64,000 bases of DNA. Origin: Bacillota bacterium (GTDB taxonomy: Bacteria; Bacillota; Clostridia; Oscillospirales; Acutalibacteraceae). A model generated the notes under the pieces. The model had not been told where the DNA came from. It saw only the letters and a list, made by a program, of their open reading frames with translations, and searched no databases. Numbering within the stretch: the first letter of the stretch is position 1; each line of letters opens with the position of its first letter. The translations under genes were made by a program, and so were the position numbers. The stretch covers positions 558,001 to 622,000 of the forward strand of contig JAEWDK010000024.1 of the NCBI GenBank assembly GCA_023390175.1, written 5' to 3'. Of the stretch, positions 49,138 to 59,009 are shown piece by piece.

Positions 49138-51930
49138 TTAGTCCAACGCGTGTGCGCAGCGGCCGCAAACCTCCGGATGAGCGGGGTCACTGCCGACCGT
49201 ATTGCTGTAGCTCCAGCAGCGCGGGCATTTTTCGCCGTCCGCATGGGAAACGGTGATGGAAAGCTCCGGCAGTTCTTCACTGGTAAATTCGCCTTTGCCC
49301 TCACCCACAACCTCAACCTGGGACGCAATGAATACGGTGGGCAGTTCATCTTCCACCGATTTTACAAAGTCATACAGTTCGCCGGTGCAGAAAAGCTGTA
49401 CTTTGGAATCCAGCGAAGCGCCGATGATTTTATTGGCGCGCGCCAGTTCAAGCGCTTTTTTCACGCCGTCGCGGATCAGGTGGATTCTGTCCCACTTGGC
49501 GACAAACGCGTCGTCCGCATCAACGCCCGTTGGCTTCGGCATTTCGTTAAACAGCACGCATTCTTTGTCGTCCGCGCTGCTGTGCGGCAGGCTGTGCCAG
49601 ATTTCGTCGGAGGTAAACGCAAGGATTGGCGAGATTAAACGTGTCATACCGTTGAGAATCAAATACATTACGGTCTGTGCGGCACGGCGGCCTTCACTGT
49701 CCGCTTTTTCCACATAGAGCCGGTCTTTTAAAACGTCAAGATAGAAATTGGACATATCCACAACGCAGAAGTTGTGAATTGCGTGATAAGCGTTATGAAA
49801 CTCAAAGGATTCGTACCCTTCGCATACGCGCGCAGTCAGTTCATCAAACTGCTTCAGCGCCCAGCGGTCAATCGGCTGGAGCTTATTCAGGGCAACCATG
49901 TCCTTATCCGGGTCAAAGTCGCTGATATTCCCCAAAATGAAGCGGGCGGTATTGCGGATTTTACGGTATGCATCGGAAAGCTGCTTCAGAATTTCTTTCG
50001 AAATACGGATATCCGCATGGTAGTCGGAAGAAGCAACCCACAGCCTTAAAATATCCGCACCGTACTGCTCGACAATTTCGCTTGGGACAATGCCGTTGCC
50101 AAGGGATTTGGACATTTTACGGCCCTCGCCGTCCACAACCCAGCCGTGCGTAACAACAGCCTTGTAAGGCGCTTTGCCGCGCCATGCGACGGAAGTGAGC
50201 AGCGACGACTGGAACCAGCCGCGGTACTGATCCGCACCCTCAAGGTACAGGTCGGCAGGCCAGTGCAGTTCCGGCCTTTGGTCGGCGACAGCGGCGTGTG
50301 TTACGCCGGAATCGAACCAAACATCCATAATATCGTGCTCCTTGGTGAATTCGGTGCAGCCGCATTTGCCGCACTTGATTCCTTTGGGAAGAATTTCTTT
50401 GGCATCCTTAATGTACCAGGAATCCGAGCCTTCCTCGCGGAACAGCGCCGAAACAGCAGCCATAGCCTCTTTCGAAATCAGCGGCTCGCCGCAGTCCTTG
50501 CAGTAGAAAATCGGAATTGGCACACCCCAGCGGCGCTGGCGGGAAATGCACCAGTCGTTGCGGTCCATTACCATGGAGGTAATGCGGTCGCGGCCCCACG
50601 CGGGAACCCAGTTCACCTTATTGATTTCTTCAACCGCTTTTTCCTTGATGGCGTCAACAGAACAGAACCACTGCTCCGTTGCGCGGAACAGCACGGGGTT
50701 CTTGCAGCGCCAGCAGTGCGGATATTGGTGGATAATCTGCTTCATGGCAAACATGGCGCCGATGTCCTGCAAATGCTTTGCAATGGCTTTGTTTGCCTGG
50801 GCTGTGGTAAGCCCGACAAACAGGTCGCCCGCTTCGGCGGTAAGTTTGCCGTGGCTGTCAACCGGAACAATAACCGGAATTTGTGGGTAGTGGTCATGGC
50901 ACACGTCAAAGTCCTCGACACCGTGGCCGGGAGCTGTGTGAACGCAGCCCGTGCCGCTTTCCAGCGTGACATGATCGCCGACAATCACCAGCGAGGTTCT
51001 GTCGAGGAACGGGTGAGCCGTTTCCATCAATTCCAGTTCGGAGCCTTTGAAGGTCGCAATGACTTCGTATCCGGTTTTTCCGGCTTCCTGCATGGCACTT
51101 TCGTAAAGGGCGGAAGCCATGACGTAATACTCATTGTCGCATTTGATCAGGGAATATTCAAAATCAGGGCCAAGGCAGATTGCCACGTTGCCCGGGATAG
51201 TCCATGTTGTGGTGGTCCAAATGACAAAATAAGTATGGCTGAGGTCGGCTCCCTTTGTGGTAAGCAGACCCTTGTCGTTTGTCACACGGAACTTGACATA
51301 AATGGAATTGCACGGGTCTTCGGCATACTCAATTTCCGCTTCGGCAAGAGCAGTTTCACATTCAGGACACCAGTAAACCGGCTTTAATCCCTTGTAAATG
51401 TAGCCCTTGGTCGCCATTTCGGAAAAGATTTCAATTTGCTTCGCTTCGAAATCGTGGGTCAGTGTGATATAGGGATTCGCCCAGTCGCCGATTCCGCCGA
51501 GGCGCTTAAACTGGCTGCGCTGATCGTCAAGATAACCCAGTGCAAATTCACGGCAAATCTTGCGAAGCTCTACGTCGGAAATGGTCGTGGAATTTTCCAC
51601 GCCGGCCTTTTTCCTTGCCTTTAATTCGGTCGGCAGGCCGTGGGTGTCCCATCCGGGAACATACGGAGCCTGAAAACCCGACATGTTTTTATAGCGCACA
51701 ATAATATCCTTCAGCGTTTTATTGAGCGCCGTACCTAAGTGAATGTCGCCGTTGGCGTACGGAGGGCCGTCGTGAAGCACGTAAACGGGCTTACCCTCGT
51801 TTTTCTTCAGCACGTTTTCATATATTTTATTCTCTTCCCATGCTTTCAGCATTTCCGGCTCGCGCTTTGGCAGGCCCGCCTGCATTGCAAAGTCGGTTTT
51901 GGGAAGATTCAGGGTACTTTTATAATCCAT
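49138..51930 (-). CDS. ileS: Isoleucyl-tRNA synthetase
   Basis: 930 residues. HIGH-type motif GDIHLGTALN, editing domain (about 190-400), KMSKSLGNG, and a C-terminal zinc finger CPRCWSYSN...CGRCAHAL. This is the bacterial type I enzyme. Firmicutes often control ileS with a T-box, but the 148 bases to divIVA hold no T-box core and no good promoter, so it is probably read from the division cluster. Confidence 0.97.
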   Translation of the reverse strand: MDYKSTLNLPKTDFAMQAGLPKREPEMLKAWEENKIYENVLKKNEGKPVYVLHDGPPYANGDIHLGTALNKTLKDIIVRYKNMSGFQAPYVPGWDTHGLPTELKARKKAGVENSTTISDVELRKICREFALGYLDDQRSQFKRLGGIGDWANPYITLTHDFEAKQIEIFSEMATKGYIYKGLKPVYWCPECETALAEAEIEYAEDPCNSIYVKFRVTNDKGLLTTKGADLSHTYFVIWTTTTWTIPGNVAICLGPDFEYSLIKCDNEYYVMASALYESAMQEAGKTGYEVIATFKGSELELMETAHPFLDRTSLVIVGDHVTLESGTGCVHTAPGHGVEDFDVCHDHYPQIPVIVPVDSHGKLTAEAGDLFVGLTTAQANKAIAKHLQDIGAMFAMKQIIHQYPHCWRCKNPVLFRATEQWFCSVDAIKEKAVEEINKVNWVPAWGRDRITSMVMDRNDWCISRQRRWGVPIPIFYCKDCGEPLISKEAMAAVSALFREEGSDSWYIKDAKEILPKGIKCGKCGCTEFTKEHDIMDVWFDSGVTHAAVADQRPELHWPADLYLEGADQYRGWFQSSLLTSVAWRGKAPYKAVVTHGWVVDGEGRKMSKSLGNGIVPSEIVEQYGADILRLWVASSDYHADIRISKEILKQLSDAYRKIRNTARFILGNISDFDPDKDMVALNKLQPIDRWALKQFDELTARVCEGYESFEFHNAYHAIHNFCVVDMSNFYLDVLKDRLYVEKADSEGRRAAQTVMYLILNGMTRLISPILAFTSDEIWHSLPHSSADDKECVLFNEMPKPTGVDADDAFVAKWDRIHLIRDGVKKALELARANKIIGASLDSKVQLFCTGELYDFVKSVEDELPTVFIASQVEVVGEGKGEFTSEELPELSITVSHADGEKCPRCWSYSNTVGSDPAHPEVCGRCAHALD

Positions 51931-52078
51931 TGATTTTTTCTCTCCTTAGGTATTTCATAATTTATTTTAAATGAGGAATCACTGATTCAGTCAGAACGTA
52001 CAGACTGCCAAGTCAATTTTGACGCCGCGCGGCAAAATTAACCGGCAATATGTATGTAGAAATTGATTCAGTAACCCC

Positions 52079-52837
52079 TTAGATACCGTCCGGAGAATTG
52101 TAGTCGTCGGAGATATCCGTTTCATTGCCAAACTGTATTGCTGTGTAGTGGCCGGATGTCGGCTCAAAAGACTGCGCCGTGTCAAAGTTGGAAACCTCCG
52201 CGCGGAACAGCGGGTCGGCTTCTTCTTCAGCAGGGGACTCTTCCGCTTCGTAGGGCTCCTGTGGGGCGGTCGTTTCGGCGGCAGGTTCTTTGTAGGCCGG
52301 TGCAGCCGGCTGCGCCTGTACCGGTTCCTCCGCCTGCGGCTCCGGCTTACGGGTCGGCAGGGCGTCAATCAGCGTAAGGTGTTCTTTATAAATCGCCAAA
52401 AGCTTGGAGCGGAAATCCGTTACGGTTTGCTGCAGGCGCTCCAGCTCCTTTTTCTGGTCAACAATTTCCTGATTCGCGCCGGAAATAATCCGGTCCGCTT
52501 TCAAACTGGCGTCCTTTATAATAATTTCAGCCTTATGGCGTGACTCGCGAATGGAAGCGTCGCCCAATTTCTGTGCGCTGACAAGCGCATTTTTTATGTC
52601 TTCCTCTTCCGAACGGTAATCCTCGACCTTTGCGGCTAAAATTTTAAGCTTTTCAAGAAGCTGGTCATTTTCCGCTTTTAATTTTTCGGATTCCTCTTTT
52701 TGTTCAATGCCCTTTTTAATCAGCGCATCGTAGGATTCCTTTACCTCGTCGATAAATTTATCGACATCATCGGTACGGTAGCCGGAAAAGCCGGATTTTC
52801 TGAAGCTGGCATTAATAATATCATTTAAAGATAGCAT
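52079..52837 (-). CDS. divIVA: DivIVA
   Basis: Membrane-curvature-sensing scaffold at poles and septa. 252 residues. The N-terminal lipid-binding FRKSGFSGYRTDDVDKFIDEV is clear, followed by a long coiled coil (about 35-165) and a disordered Pro/Glu/Ala-rich tail (about 170-252), longer than the B. subtilis protein (164). In the sepF-ylmH-divIVA-ileS order of Firmicutes. Confidence 0.93.
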   Translation of the reverse strand: MLSLNDIINASFRKSGFSGYRTDDVDKFIDEVKESYDALIKKGIEQKEESEKLKAENDQLLEKLKILAAKVEDYRSEEEDIKNALVSAQKLGDASIRESRHKAEIIIKDASLKADRIISGANQEIVDQKKELERLQQTVTDFRSKLLAIYKEHLTLIDALPTRKPEPQAEEPVQAQPAAPAYKEPAAETTAPQEPYEAEESPAEEEADPLFRAEVSNFDTAQSFEPTSGHYTAIQFGNETDISDDYNSPDGI

Positions 52838-52852
52838 GCCTAAGCCCTCCTG

Positions 52853-53608
52853 TTAAATATATTTTCTGCCCGCAATGCTCAGCCTGCCTTTTTTGGTCAC
52901 CGGACCAAGGCGGTCAAGAACAAAGCGGCCCTTTCCCCTGATTGAAAGCTTGCTGCCCTGGGCCACGGATGCGGAAAGCGAGGTGTTTACCTCGTGATTC
53001 AGCATCACCAGACCGGCGTGAATCAATTCGCACGCTTTTTCCCTGCTTGTGCCGACTGCCGCGGCAATCACGCAGTCCAGCCGCGCAGAGGCAACAACCG
53101 CCGAAAAATCCTCGAATTTTTCACTGTCCGGCAGCGGCTGCGAAGCACCGGCGGTCAGCGTAACACCGACCCGGCCGATTTTCTCCGTCTGCGATAAAAT
53201 AAAATCGGTAATTTCACTGCGTGCAAACAGGACACAGCGGCCTTCTTCCACTAAAATATCACCGAGCGTTTCGCGCTGAATGCCGTTTGCAAGCAGCGCT
53301 CCCAAAAAATCGCGATGGCTGAGCGAATCGCACCGCCGAAAAACGGCGGTTACTGCGGTTACGGGAAATGCATCCTCATCCGGCGTAAGAAAGTCCGGAA
53401 ATGCGCCAAAAACTACACGCTCCGAGTTGTCGTGACCACCCCAGAGCATATAGTTTTTTAAACAGAGATTTGACATTAACTTTTGTGCAAAAACAGCCTG
53501 ACGCTCATCCAAAAAGCCGACAAAGCGGGGCCGCCCCCCGCTTTGCGCCAGCCGCACGGCATCGTGAAGCTTTGCTTCGAGCACGGTGTCACCGGATTTT
53601 TTCTCCAT
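52853..53608 (-). CDS. ylmH: YlmH-like RNA-binding protein with S4 domain
   Basis: 251 residues. N-terminal domain of the YlmH type (RPRFVGFLDERQAVFAQKL; MLWGGHDNSERVVFG) and a C-terminal S4 domain (about 175-235, DCVIAAAVGTSREKACELIHAGLVMLN). YlmH is linked to ribosome rescue/quality control in Bacillus, and its gene lies in the division cluster. Its ATG overlaps the sepF TAA by one base (TAATG). Confidence 0.9.
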   Translation of the reverse strand: MEKKSGDTVLEAKLHDAVRLAQSGGRPRFVGFLDERQAVFAQKLMSNLCLKNYMLWGGHDNSERVVFGAFPDFLTPDEDAFPVTAVTAVFRRCDSLSHRDFLGALLANGIQRETLGDILVEEGRCVLFARSEITDFILSQTEKIGRVGVTLTAGASQPLPDSEKFEDFSAVVASARLDCVIAAAVGTSREKACELIHAGLVMLNHEVNTSLSASVAQGSKLSIRGKGRFVLDRLGPVTKKGRLSIAGRKYI

Positions 53609-54084
53609 TAAAAATACACACCATTATTTTCTAATTCATCTAAAACGTCATCGCCGGTCAGGTCAACGTTATACGGCGTAATAATAAAGGTGCTTGTGGC
53701 AACCCGTTTGATCTTGCCGCCGTTGGCGTAAGCAACGCCGCTCAAAAAGTCAATAATTCTGCGGGAAACTTCTTTGTTGGTGTTTTCAAGATTCAGAACA
53801 ACCGTGTGCATTTTCAGCAGCTCATCCGCTACCGCACAGGTTTCCTCGCCAAAGCGTTCCGGCTTAAACAGAACGACCTGCAGCTGCGCAGTCGCATGAA
53901 TGTTGACAACCTTGTTCCCCGTGTTTGCCGCAGGAGCGCGCTTAATCGTGTCGCGCTCGCGGAAGTCGTCCCCTTCATGTGCTTCCGAAGGGACATCCTC
54001 CTGCCGGGCATCCTCATAGTCGTAATCATATTCATCTTCAGGCGGGTTCCACATATCCTTAATTTTTTCAACAAATCCTGCCAT
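53608..54084 (-). CDS. sepF: Cell division protein SepF
   Basis: 158 residues. N-terminal amphipathic membrane-binding helix (MAGFVEKIKDMW), an acidic linker, and the C-terminal SepF core (about 70-158) with FKPERF, TVVLNLENTNKEVSRRIIDFLSGVAYANGGKI and FIITPYNVDL. It bundles FtsZ and tethers it to the membrane. In Bacillus ylmG lies between sepF and ylmH; here there is none. Confidence 0.94.
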   Translation of the reverse strand: MAGFVEKIKDMWNPPEDEYDYDYEDARQEDVPSEAHEGDDFRERDTIKRAPAANTGNKVVNIHATAQLQVVLFKPERFGEETCAVADELLKMHTVVLNLENTNKEVSRRIIDFLSGVAYANGGKIKRVATSTFIITPYNVDLTGDDVLDELENNGVYF

Positions 54085-54102
54085 AATTTTGCCTCCCGAA
54101 TT

Positions 54103-54837
54103 TCATTTATTGTATATTCTTGGCCCAAACAGAGCGGACCCGACTCTTACCATGTTCGCCCCGGCAATAATTGCCTGAGAATAGTCTGACGACATTCCCA
54201 TCGACAAATAATCCATATGAACATTATCTAATTTTTTGGTCTTTATGTCAACAAAATATTTCGACATATTTGAAAAATACCCCAATGTTTCGGCCTCTTT
54301 TGCATCTGCGGGGGGAATTGCCATGAGTCCGCGGACGCGAACGCCCGCAAAAGCGGCGATTTCAGGAAGCAAATCATACAGATTCTGCGGCAGAACCCCG
54401 GACTTGTTCGGTTCACTTCCAATATTTACCTCGATCAGGATATCTGTTACAGCGGAATGCATTACGGAAAGCCGTGAAATTTCCGCGGCAAGCTTTACGC
54501 TGTCCACCGACTGGATAAGAGCGGCCTTGCCGATGATATTTTTCACCTTGTTGGTCTGCAGATGACCGATAAACTGAAGCTCGCAATGTGCCCGGTCATA
54601 CGAATCGTATTTTTCGCAGAGCTCCTGCACCTTGTTTTCGCCGATGTGGTCAATGCCGAGCGCAATACCGCGGTTAATCACTTCAACCGGAACAGTTTTT
54701 GTGGCGGCAAGCAGCGTAATATCCTGCGGGCTGCGCCCGGATTGAATGGCTGCTTCGGCAATTTTACTGCGGATTACCTTTAGGTTTTCCTCCAAATCCA
54801 AAAAACGCTGTTCCAACTCATTTGACAACTTTTCCAT
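54103..54837 (-). CDS. YggS/PLPBP family PLP-homeostasis protein
   Basis: 244 residues. PLP-binding lysine in LLAATKTVP, HIGENKVQEL, HFIGHLQ-like LQFIGHLQTNKVK, MGMSSDY near the end and RVGSALFG. These proteins carry PLP and have no known catalysis; the Bacillus member is ylmE. The start at 54837 overlaps the HlyD-like gene by 20 bases, and a weak GGAAGGG lies 12 bases upstream. Confidence 0.9.
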   Translation of the reverse strand: MEKLSNELEQRFLDLEENLKVIRSKIAEAAIQSGRSPQDITLLAATKTVPVEVINRGIALGIDHIGENKVQELCEKYDSYDRAHCELQFIGHLQTNKVKNIIGKAALIQSVDSVKLAAEISRLSVMHSAVTDILIEVNIGSEPNKSGVLPQNLYDLLPEIAAFAGVRVRGLMAIPPADAKEAETLGYFSNMSKYFVDIKTKKLDNVHMDYLSMGMSSDYSQAIIAGANMVRVGSALFGPRIYNK

Positions 54838-56104
54838 TGAATAAATCGGTCCCTTCCACAACAACTTCATCGGATAATTTCACGGTTGTATCCGTCATAA
54901 GGTCTTCCGTTTTCGGGTTCGGGTCGCAGATGACGTAGGTATCCGTACTAAATACCGGAAAGACCTGCTTAAACAGGATTTCGTTTCCGTGCATGATATA
55001 AACGCCCTGAACGTCCCTTTTCACCGTGGTTGATTTTCCGTTTTTGTCTTTTGCCGTTTTACTGACGGATTCAAAGTGAACCGCCCTTCGGTTGACCCGA
55101 ATCCCTTTGTATTCTTCAATTTGAATTTGCGCCGTTTCGTTTCGAATTGCCGCAATGGACGAATTCATATAATTGCTTTGTAAAATAACGGCTGCCTCCG
55201 TCGCTTTTGGCGCATGATTCACAGCGGCAATGGACGCAGGCACCGTTTCACTGGATGCAAACGGGAACTGGATTGAAACAGTATTCCCCAATTTGAATAG
55301 AGAAATCTGATCTTCGGGAATTACAAAGGCAAAATACCAGTTGTAATCCGCACTGATTTTTCCAACCGCGTCAGTCGAAGCGGTCGGCTTGGCGCTCTGC
55401 TTTGCCTTAATCTCATCCGTGGTGAGGTATAAAACCTTCGAGAAGTCAAATGCGGATTCGTAGCCGTCAACCGTGTTGATAAAATAACCTGCAACGGGAG
55501 CTGTAACGGAACCAATCGGCTGCGAATTTGTTTTAGCCAAAGCATCGCGCTGTACTTTGAGCTCATTGATTCTGGCGCCGAATCCGGTGACTTTTTCGGT
55601 AACAATCTGACGCTCGTTCACCAGGTACAAAAAGCTTTCCCTGTCGTCGGCTAAATCGGAATACGAACAGGAGCCGACCGTGCCGAGCATTTTGACCAAT
55701 TTCAAGTTAATCTGCTTATTGATAGAATCCGGACTTGCGGAATAGGTATCGCCCGGCGTGCTGAGTGATTGCAGCTTTGCGATTTCCTGATCAAGGCTTT
55801 GAAGTTGCTGCTGTGACGCCGCACTTTGCGCATTTGCGTAAATCTGAGCGATTTTTCCGCCGGTTGCGACCTTGCCGCCGTTGGAAATCACATAGTCAAT
55901 TACGCCGTTTGCTTTGCCGGGAACCAGACTTTCTTTTCGGATTGCAATTCCGGATGCCTGTATTGTGTTGGCGGTATTGGCGTAGTAAGCCGTTTCCGTG
56001 TGTACCTGGGAATAATGGGAATTATAAACCTGATATCCGAGATAGACCAAAAGCAGAACGGCTACAAGAGCCGACATAATTCTTTTCAGCAGCGGACTGT
56101 TCAT
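54818..56104 (-). CDS. HlyD-like membrane-anchored adaptor protein
   Basis: 428 residues: one N-terminal transmembrane helix (about 9-29), then a long extracytoplasmic region. It has two biotinyl-lipoyl-like halves (GVIDYVISNGGKVATGGKIAQIYA near 68 and GSVTAPVAGYFINTVDGYE near 196) around a coiled coil (about 95-185). This is the layout of membrane-fusion proteins. No ABC or RND transporter is adjacent; the genes on both sides are miaA and the division cluster. A division or wall-related role is possible. The ATG at 56104 (AGGGG upstream) overlaps the miaA stop as ATGA. Confidence 0.8.
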   Translation of the reverse strand: MNSPLLKRIMSALVAVLLLVYLGYQVYNSHYSQVHTETAYYANTANTIQASGIAIRKESLVPGKANGVIDYVISNGGKVATGGKIAQIYANAQSAASQQQLQSLDQEIAKLQSLSTPGDTYSASPDSINKQINLKLVKMLGTVGSCSYSDLADDRESFLYLVNERQIVTEKVTGFGARINELKVQRDALAKTNSQPIGSVTAPVAGYFINTVDGYESAFDFSKVLYLTTDEIKAKQSAKPTASTDAVGKISADYNWYFAFVIPEDQISLFKLGNTVSIQFPFASSETVPASIAAVNHAPKATEAAVILQSNYMNSSIAAIRNETAQIQIEEYKGIRVNRRAVHFESVSKTAKDKNGKSTTVKRDVQGVYIMHGNEILFKQVFPVFSTDTYVICDPNPKTEDLMTDTTVKLSDEVVVEGTDLFNGKVVK

Positions 56105-57051
56105 GTTATCCCCTCTTCCTCCAGAAATCGAACCGACGCCTGAACGACTTCGCAAAATTCCGGATAATCATCCACAAAAATCCAATGAATGTCTTCATCG
56201 CGGCGGAACCAGGTAAGCTGGCGCTTGGCATAACGGCGGCTTTCCTGTTTAATCCGCTCCACCGCGGCATTCAGCGTGCACTCGCCGTGAAAATACGGCA
56301 AAAGCTCCTTATAGCCGATTGCCTGCAGTGCCGTTTGGGAATTGGGCCGGTTGAAAACCTCTTCCGCCTCTTCCAAGAGCCCGCTTTCCATCATAAGATT
56401 GACACGGAGGTTAATCCGGTCGTAAAGCGTTTGGCGGTTTCGGTAGTCAAGCCCGATTACACAGGCGCGGTAGGGCGAAGGAACCTGTTTGGAACGCTCC
56501 ATCTGCTCCGTCATGGTGATGCCCGTGGTTCGGTATATTTCAATCGCGCGAATCACCCGGCCAACATTGTTGGGATGAATCCGGGCGGCTGACTCGGGGT
56601 CGAATAGGCTCAATTCCTCCATCAGCGGCTGAACACCCTCCAGCGCGGCTTTTTGGGCAAGCTCGGCGCGAAGCGATTCGTCTTTATCATTTTCAGTAAA
56701 CTGAATGTTGTGCAGCAGGGAACGGACATAAAGCCCGGTCCCCCCCGCAATCACCGGGAGTTTCCCTTTTGCATGCAGTTCGGTGATGCAGTCCGAAGCA
56801 AGCGCAACATAGTCAGCCACACTGAACGGCTGGGAAAGCGCAACAAAATCGACGAGATGATGCGGGATACCGCGCATTTCTTCCTTTGTCGGTTTGGCCG
56901 TGCCAATGTTCATCCCTTTATAAATCTGCATGGAGTCGGCAGAAATAATTTCCCCGTTTTTACGCAATGCGACTTCAACCGCCAGCCTGCTTTTTCCGGA
57001 TGCTGTGGGGCCGACAACAGCCGCCACAGGGATTTTAGTTGTCTCTTTCAT
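56101..57051 (-). CDS. miaA: tRNA dimethylallyltransferase
   Basis: Adds the isopentenyl group to A37 of UNN-reading tRNAs; its product is the substrate of MiaB, encoded at the right edge of the window. 316 residues. P-loop GPTASGKSRLAVE, SADSMQIYKGMNIGTAKPT, the DMAPP/tRNA region VIAGGTGLYVRSL, and the C-terminal RYAKRQLTWFR. Two bases from mutL. Confidence 0.95.
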   Translation of the reverse strand: MKETTKIPVAAVVGPTASGKSRLAVEVALRKNGEIISADSMQIYKGMNIGTAKPTKEEMRGIPHHLVDFVALSQPFSVADYVALASDCITELHAKGKLPVIAGGTGLYVRSLLHNIQFTENDKDESLRAELAQKAALEGVQPLMEELSLFDPESAARIHPNNVGRVIRAIEIYRTTGITMTEQMERSKQVPSPYRACVIGLDYRNRQTLYDRINLRVNLMMESGLLEEAEEVFNRPNSQTALQAIGYKELLPYFHGECTLNAAVERIKQESRRYAKRQLTWFRRDEDIHWIFVDDYPEFCEVVQASVRFLEEEGIT

Positions 57052-57053
57052 GA

Positions 57054-58970
57054 TTACACCCGCCCAAACTGGCGTTCTAAATCTCTTTTTTTCATTACAA
57101 AGGATACCGGGCGGCCGTGCGGGCAGTAGCGGATATCCTCGTTTTCAATTCGTTCCACCAGCGCAATCAGTTCCTGCGGCGCGCTTTCGTCGCCGGCTTT
57201 CACCGCGGCGCGGCACGCAACATTATGGTAAAGCCAGTCCAGCTTTTCCGTTACAATATCATTTTTAGCGGACTGCAGGTACCCTGCAATTTCCATAACG
57301 GCGTCCGCCACATCCTCCCCGCCGAGAATCAGCGGAGCGCTGCGGACAAGCACCGTGCCGGAGCCGAAATCCTCAATTTCGAACCCCGCGGCGCCATAGG
57401 TATCAATAGAATCGAGCACCGCGGCGTATTCATTTTTATCAAGTGTAACGGTCACCGGCTGAAGCAGCATCTGCTGCACCGCCTGACCGCCCTGTGATTT
57501 CAATTTTTCATAAAGCATCCGCTCGTGGGCGGCATGTTTGTCGATAAAAACCAGCTCATCGTTCCCGCGTTCCATAATGATGTATGTATTGAACGCTTCC
57601 CCAACCAGTTTTGCGGATTTTTGCGGCCGGTCCGGCATTGCTTCATGAATCGGTTCTTCCGGCTGTGAAAGGAACGGCGCTGTTGATTCCTCTTGCGGTT
57701 CGGGAGAAGCCGGTTCCGCATTTTGCGGTACCGTTGGCTGCGGCACGGAAAATTCAGGCTGCTTTACTCCATAATCCGTACGGAAGCGCGGTGCCTGTGT
57801 GTCGCTGACCGCGTAGCTGCGGGCAGCTTCGGGTGCCTCATTATTCTGCGGAACAGAAGCGTTGGGGCGTGAAACAGGCTCCTCCGTTTTCGGTGTGGGG
57901 GGAAACTGCATCTGAATGGTTGGTTCAGGCGCGGCAAACGGCGAAAGTACCGTCCTGGGAAGCATCATGACACTGGGCGAATCGCCCTGGTTCAGCGCGC
58001 TTTTCACGCCGTGATACACGGCGTCGAATATCGGCTTTTCATTGATAAACCGAACCTCGATTTTTGCCGGATGCACGTTGACATCCACAGCGTGATATGA
58101 AATTCCAAGATGAAGCACACAGGCGGGCACCTTCCCCACCATCAGCGAACCCTTAAATGCTTCCTCCATTGCCACCATGGCGGTACGGCTTTTCACATAA
58201 CGCCCGTTAATGTAAAACTGCTGCATGCTGCGGTTCGGCCGCGCGGAGGCCGGTTTGCTGACAAAGCCCCAAAGCTTAATTCCGTTCAGTTCATAGTTAA
58301 CCGGAATTAAACCGGAAGTAAATTCCTTTCCGTAAACCGCATAAACAGCGGATTTTAACTTCCCGTCACCGGGGGTGTGCAGCGTTTCGCGGGAGTCACG
58401 CAGAAAGCGCAGCGATATTTCAGGATGGGAGAGCGCAATTTTATCGAGCACCGCGGCAATAGCGTTTGCTTCGACAAGGTCTTTTTTCAGGAATTTCATC
58501 CGCGCAGGAGTATTATAGAACAAATCCCGCACGATGATTGTCGCACCCTGGGCACAACCCGCGTCGCTGCAGGACTGTTCCTCGCCCCCGTCAATCACAT
58601 AATGCGTTCCGGCAAGTTCTTCCTGCGTTCTGGTCAGCAGCTCCACATGGGCAACAGCAGCCACAGAGGCCAGCGCTTCACCGCGGAAGCCAAGCGTGGC
58701 AATGCTGTCAAGATCATCCTGATTGTGCACCTTGCTGGTGGCGTGGCGCAGGAAGGCGGCGGGAACGTCTTCACGGGAAATCCCGCACCCGTTGTCTGTT
58801 ACACGCATATAAGTAATGCCGCCGTTCTTAATTTCCACCGTAATGGCGGAGGAACCGGCGTCAATTGAATTTTCGACAAGCTCTTTAATGACGGAGGACG
58901 GGCGCTCCACCACTTCCCCGGCGGCAATCAGCTCGGCGATATGTTTATCCAGTACATTAATTTTGCTCAT
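57054..58970 (-). CDS. mutL: DNA mismatch repair protein MutL
   Basis: 638 residues. N-terminal GHKL ATPase (IAAGEVVERPSSVIKELVENSIDAG, DNGCGI, GFRGEALAS), a Pro/Gln/Glu-rich linker (about 345-450), and a C-terminal dimerisation/endonuclease domain. The nicking motif DKHAAHERMLYE (a DQHA variant) and CPHGRP are present, so this is the endonuclease type used where MutH is lacking. Confidence 0.96.
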   Translation of the reverse strand: MSKINVLDKHIAELIAAGEVVERPSSVIKELVENSIDAGSSAITVEIKNGGITYMRVTDNGCGISREDVPAAFLRHATSKVHNQDDLDSIATLGFRGEALASVAAVAHVELLTRTQEELAGTHYVIDGGEEQSCSDAGCAQGATIIVRDLFYNTPARMKFLKKDLVEANAIAAVLDKIALSHPEISLRFLRDSRETLHTPGDGKLKSAVYAVYGKEFTSGLIPVNYELNGIKLWGFVSKPASARPNRSMQQFYINGRYVKSRTAMVAMEEAFKGSLMVGKVPACVLHLGISYHAVDVNVHPAKIEVRFINEKPIFDAVYHGVKSALNQGDSPSVMMLPRTVLSPFAAPEPTIQMQFPPTPKTEEPVSRPNASVPQNNEAPEAARSYAVSDTQAPRFRTDYGVKQPEFSVPQPTVPQNAEPASPEPQEESTAPFLSQPEEPIHEAMPDRPQKSAKLVGEAFNTYIIMERGNDELVFIDKHAAHERMLYEKLKSQGGQAVQQMLLQPVTVTLDKNEYAAVLDSIDTYGAAGFEIEDFGSGTVLVRSAPLILGGEDVADAVMEIAGYLQSAKNDIVTEKLDWLYHNVACRAAVKAGDESAPQELIALVERIENEDIRYCPHGRPVSFVMKKRDLERQFGRV

Positions 58971-59009
58971 GGAACGCCTCCTTATTACAATGTGTTACGA
59001 TAATTCCAG

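Noticed and set aside
50146..51387. 413-codon frame on the plus strand opposite ileS
   Set aside because: A long antisense shadow caused by codon bias in ileS; its composition and lack of a start signal argue against a gene.
51931..52078. Possible T-box leader upstream of ileS
   Set aside because: The spacer is only 148 bases and lacks the conserved T-box core and an antiterminator/terminator pair.
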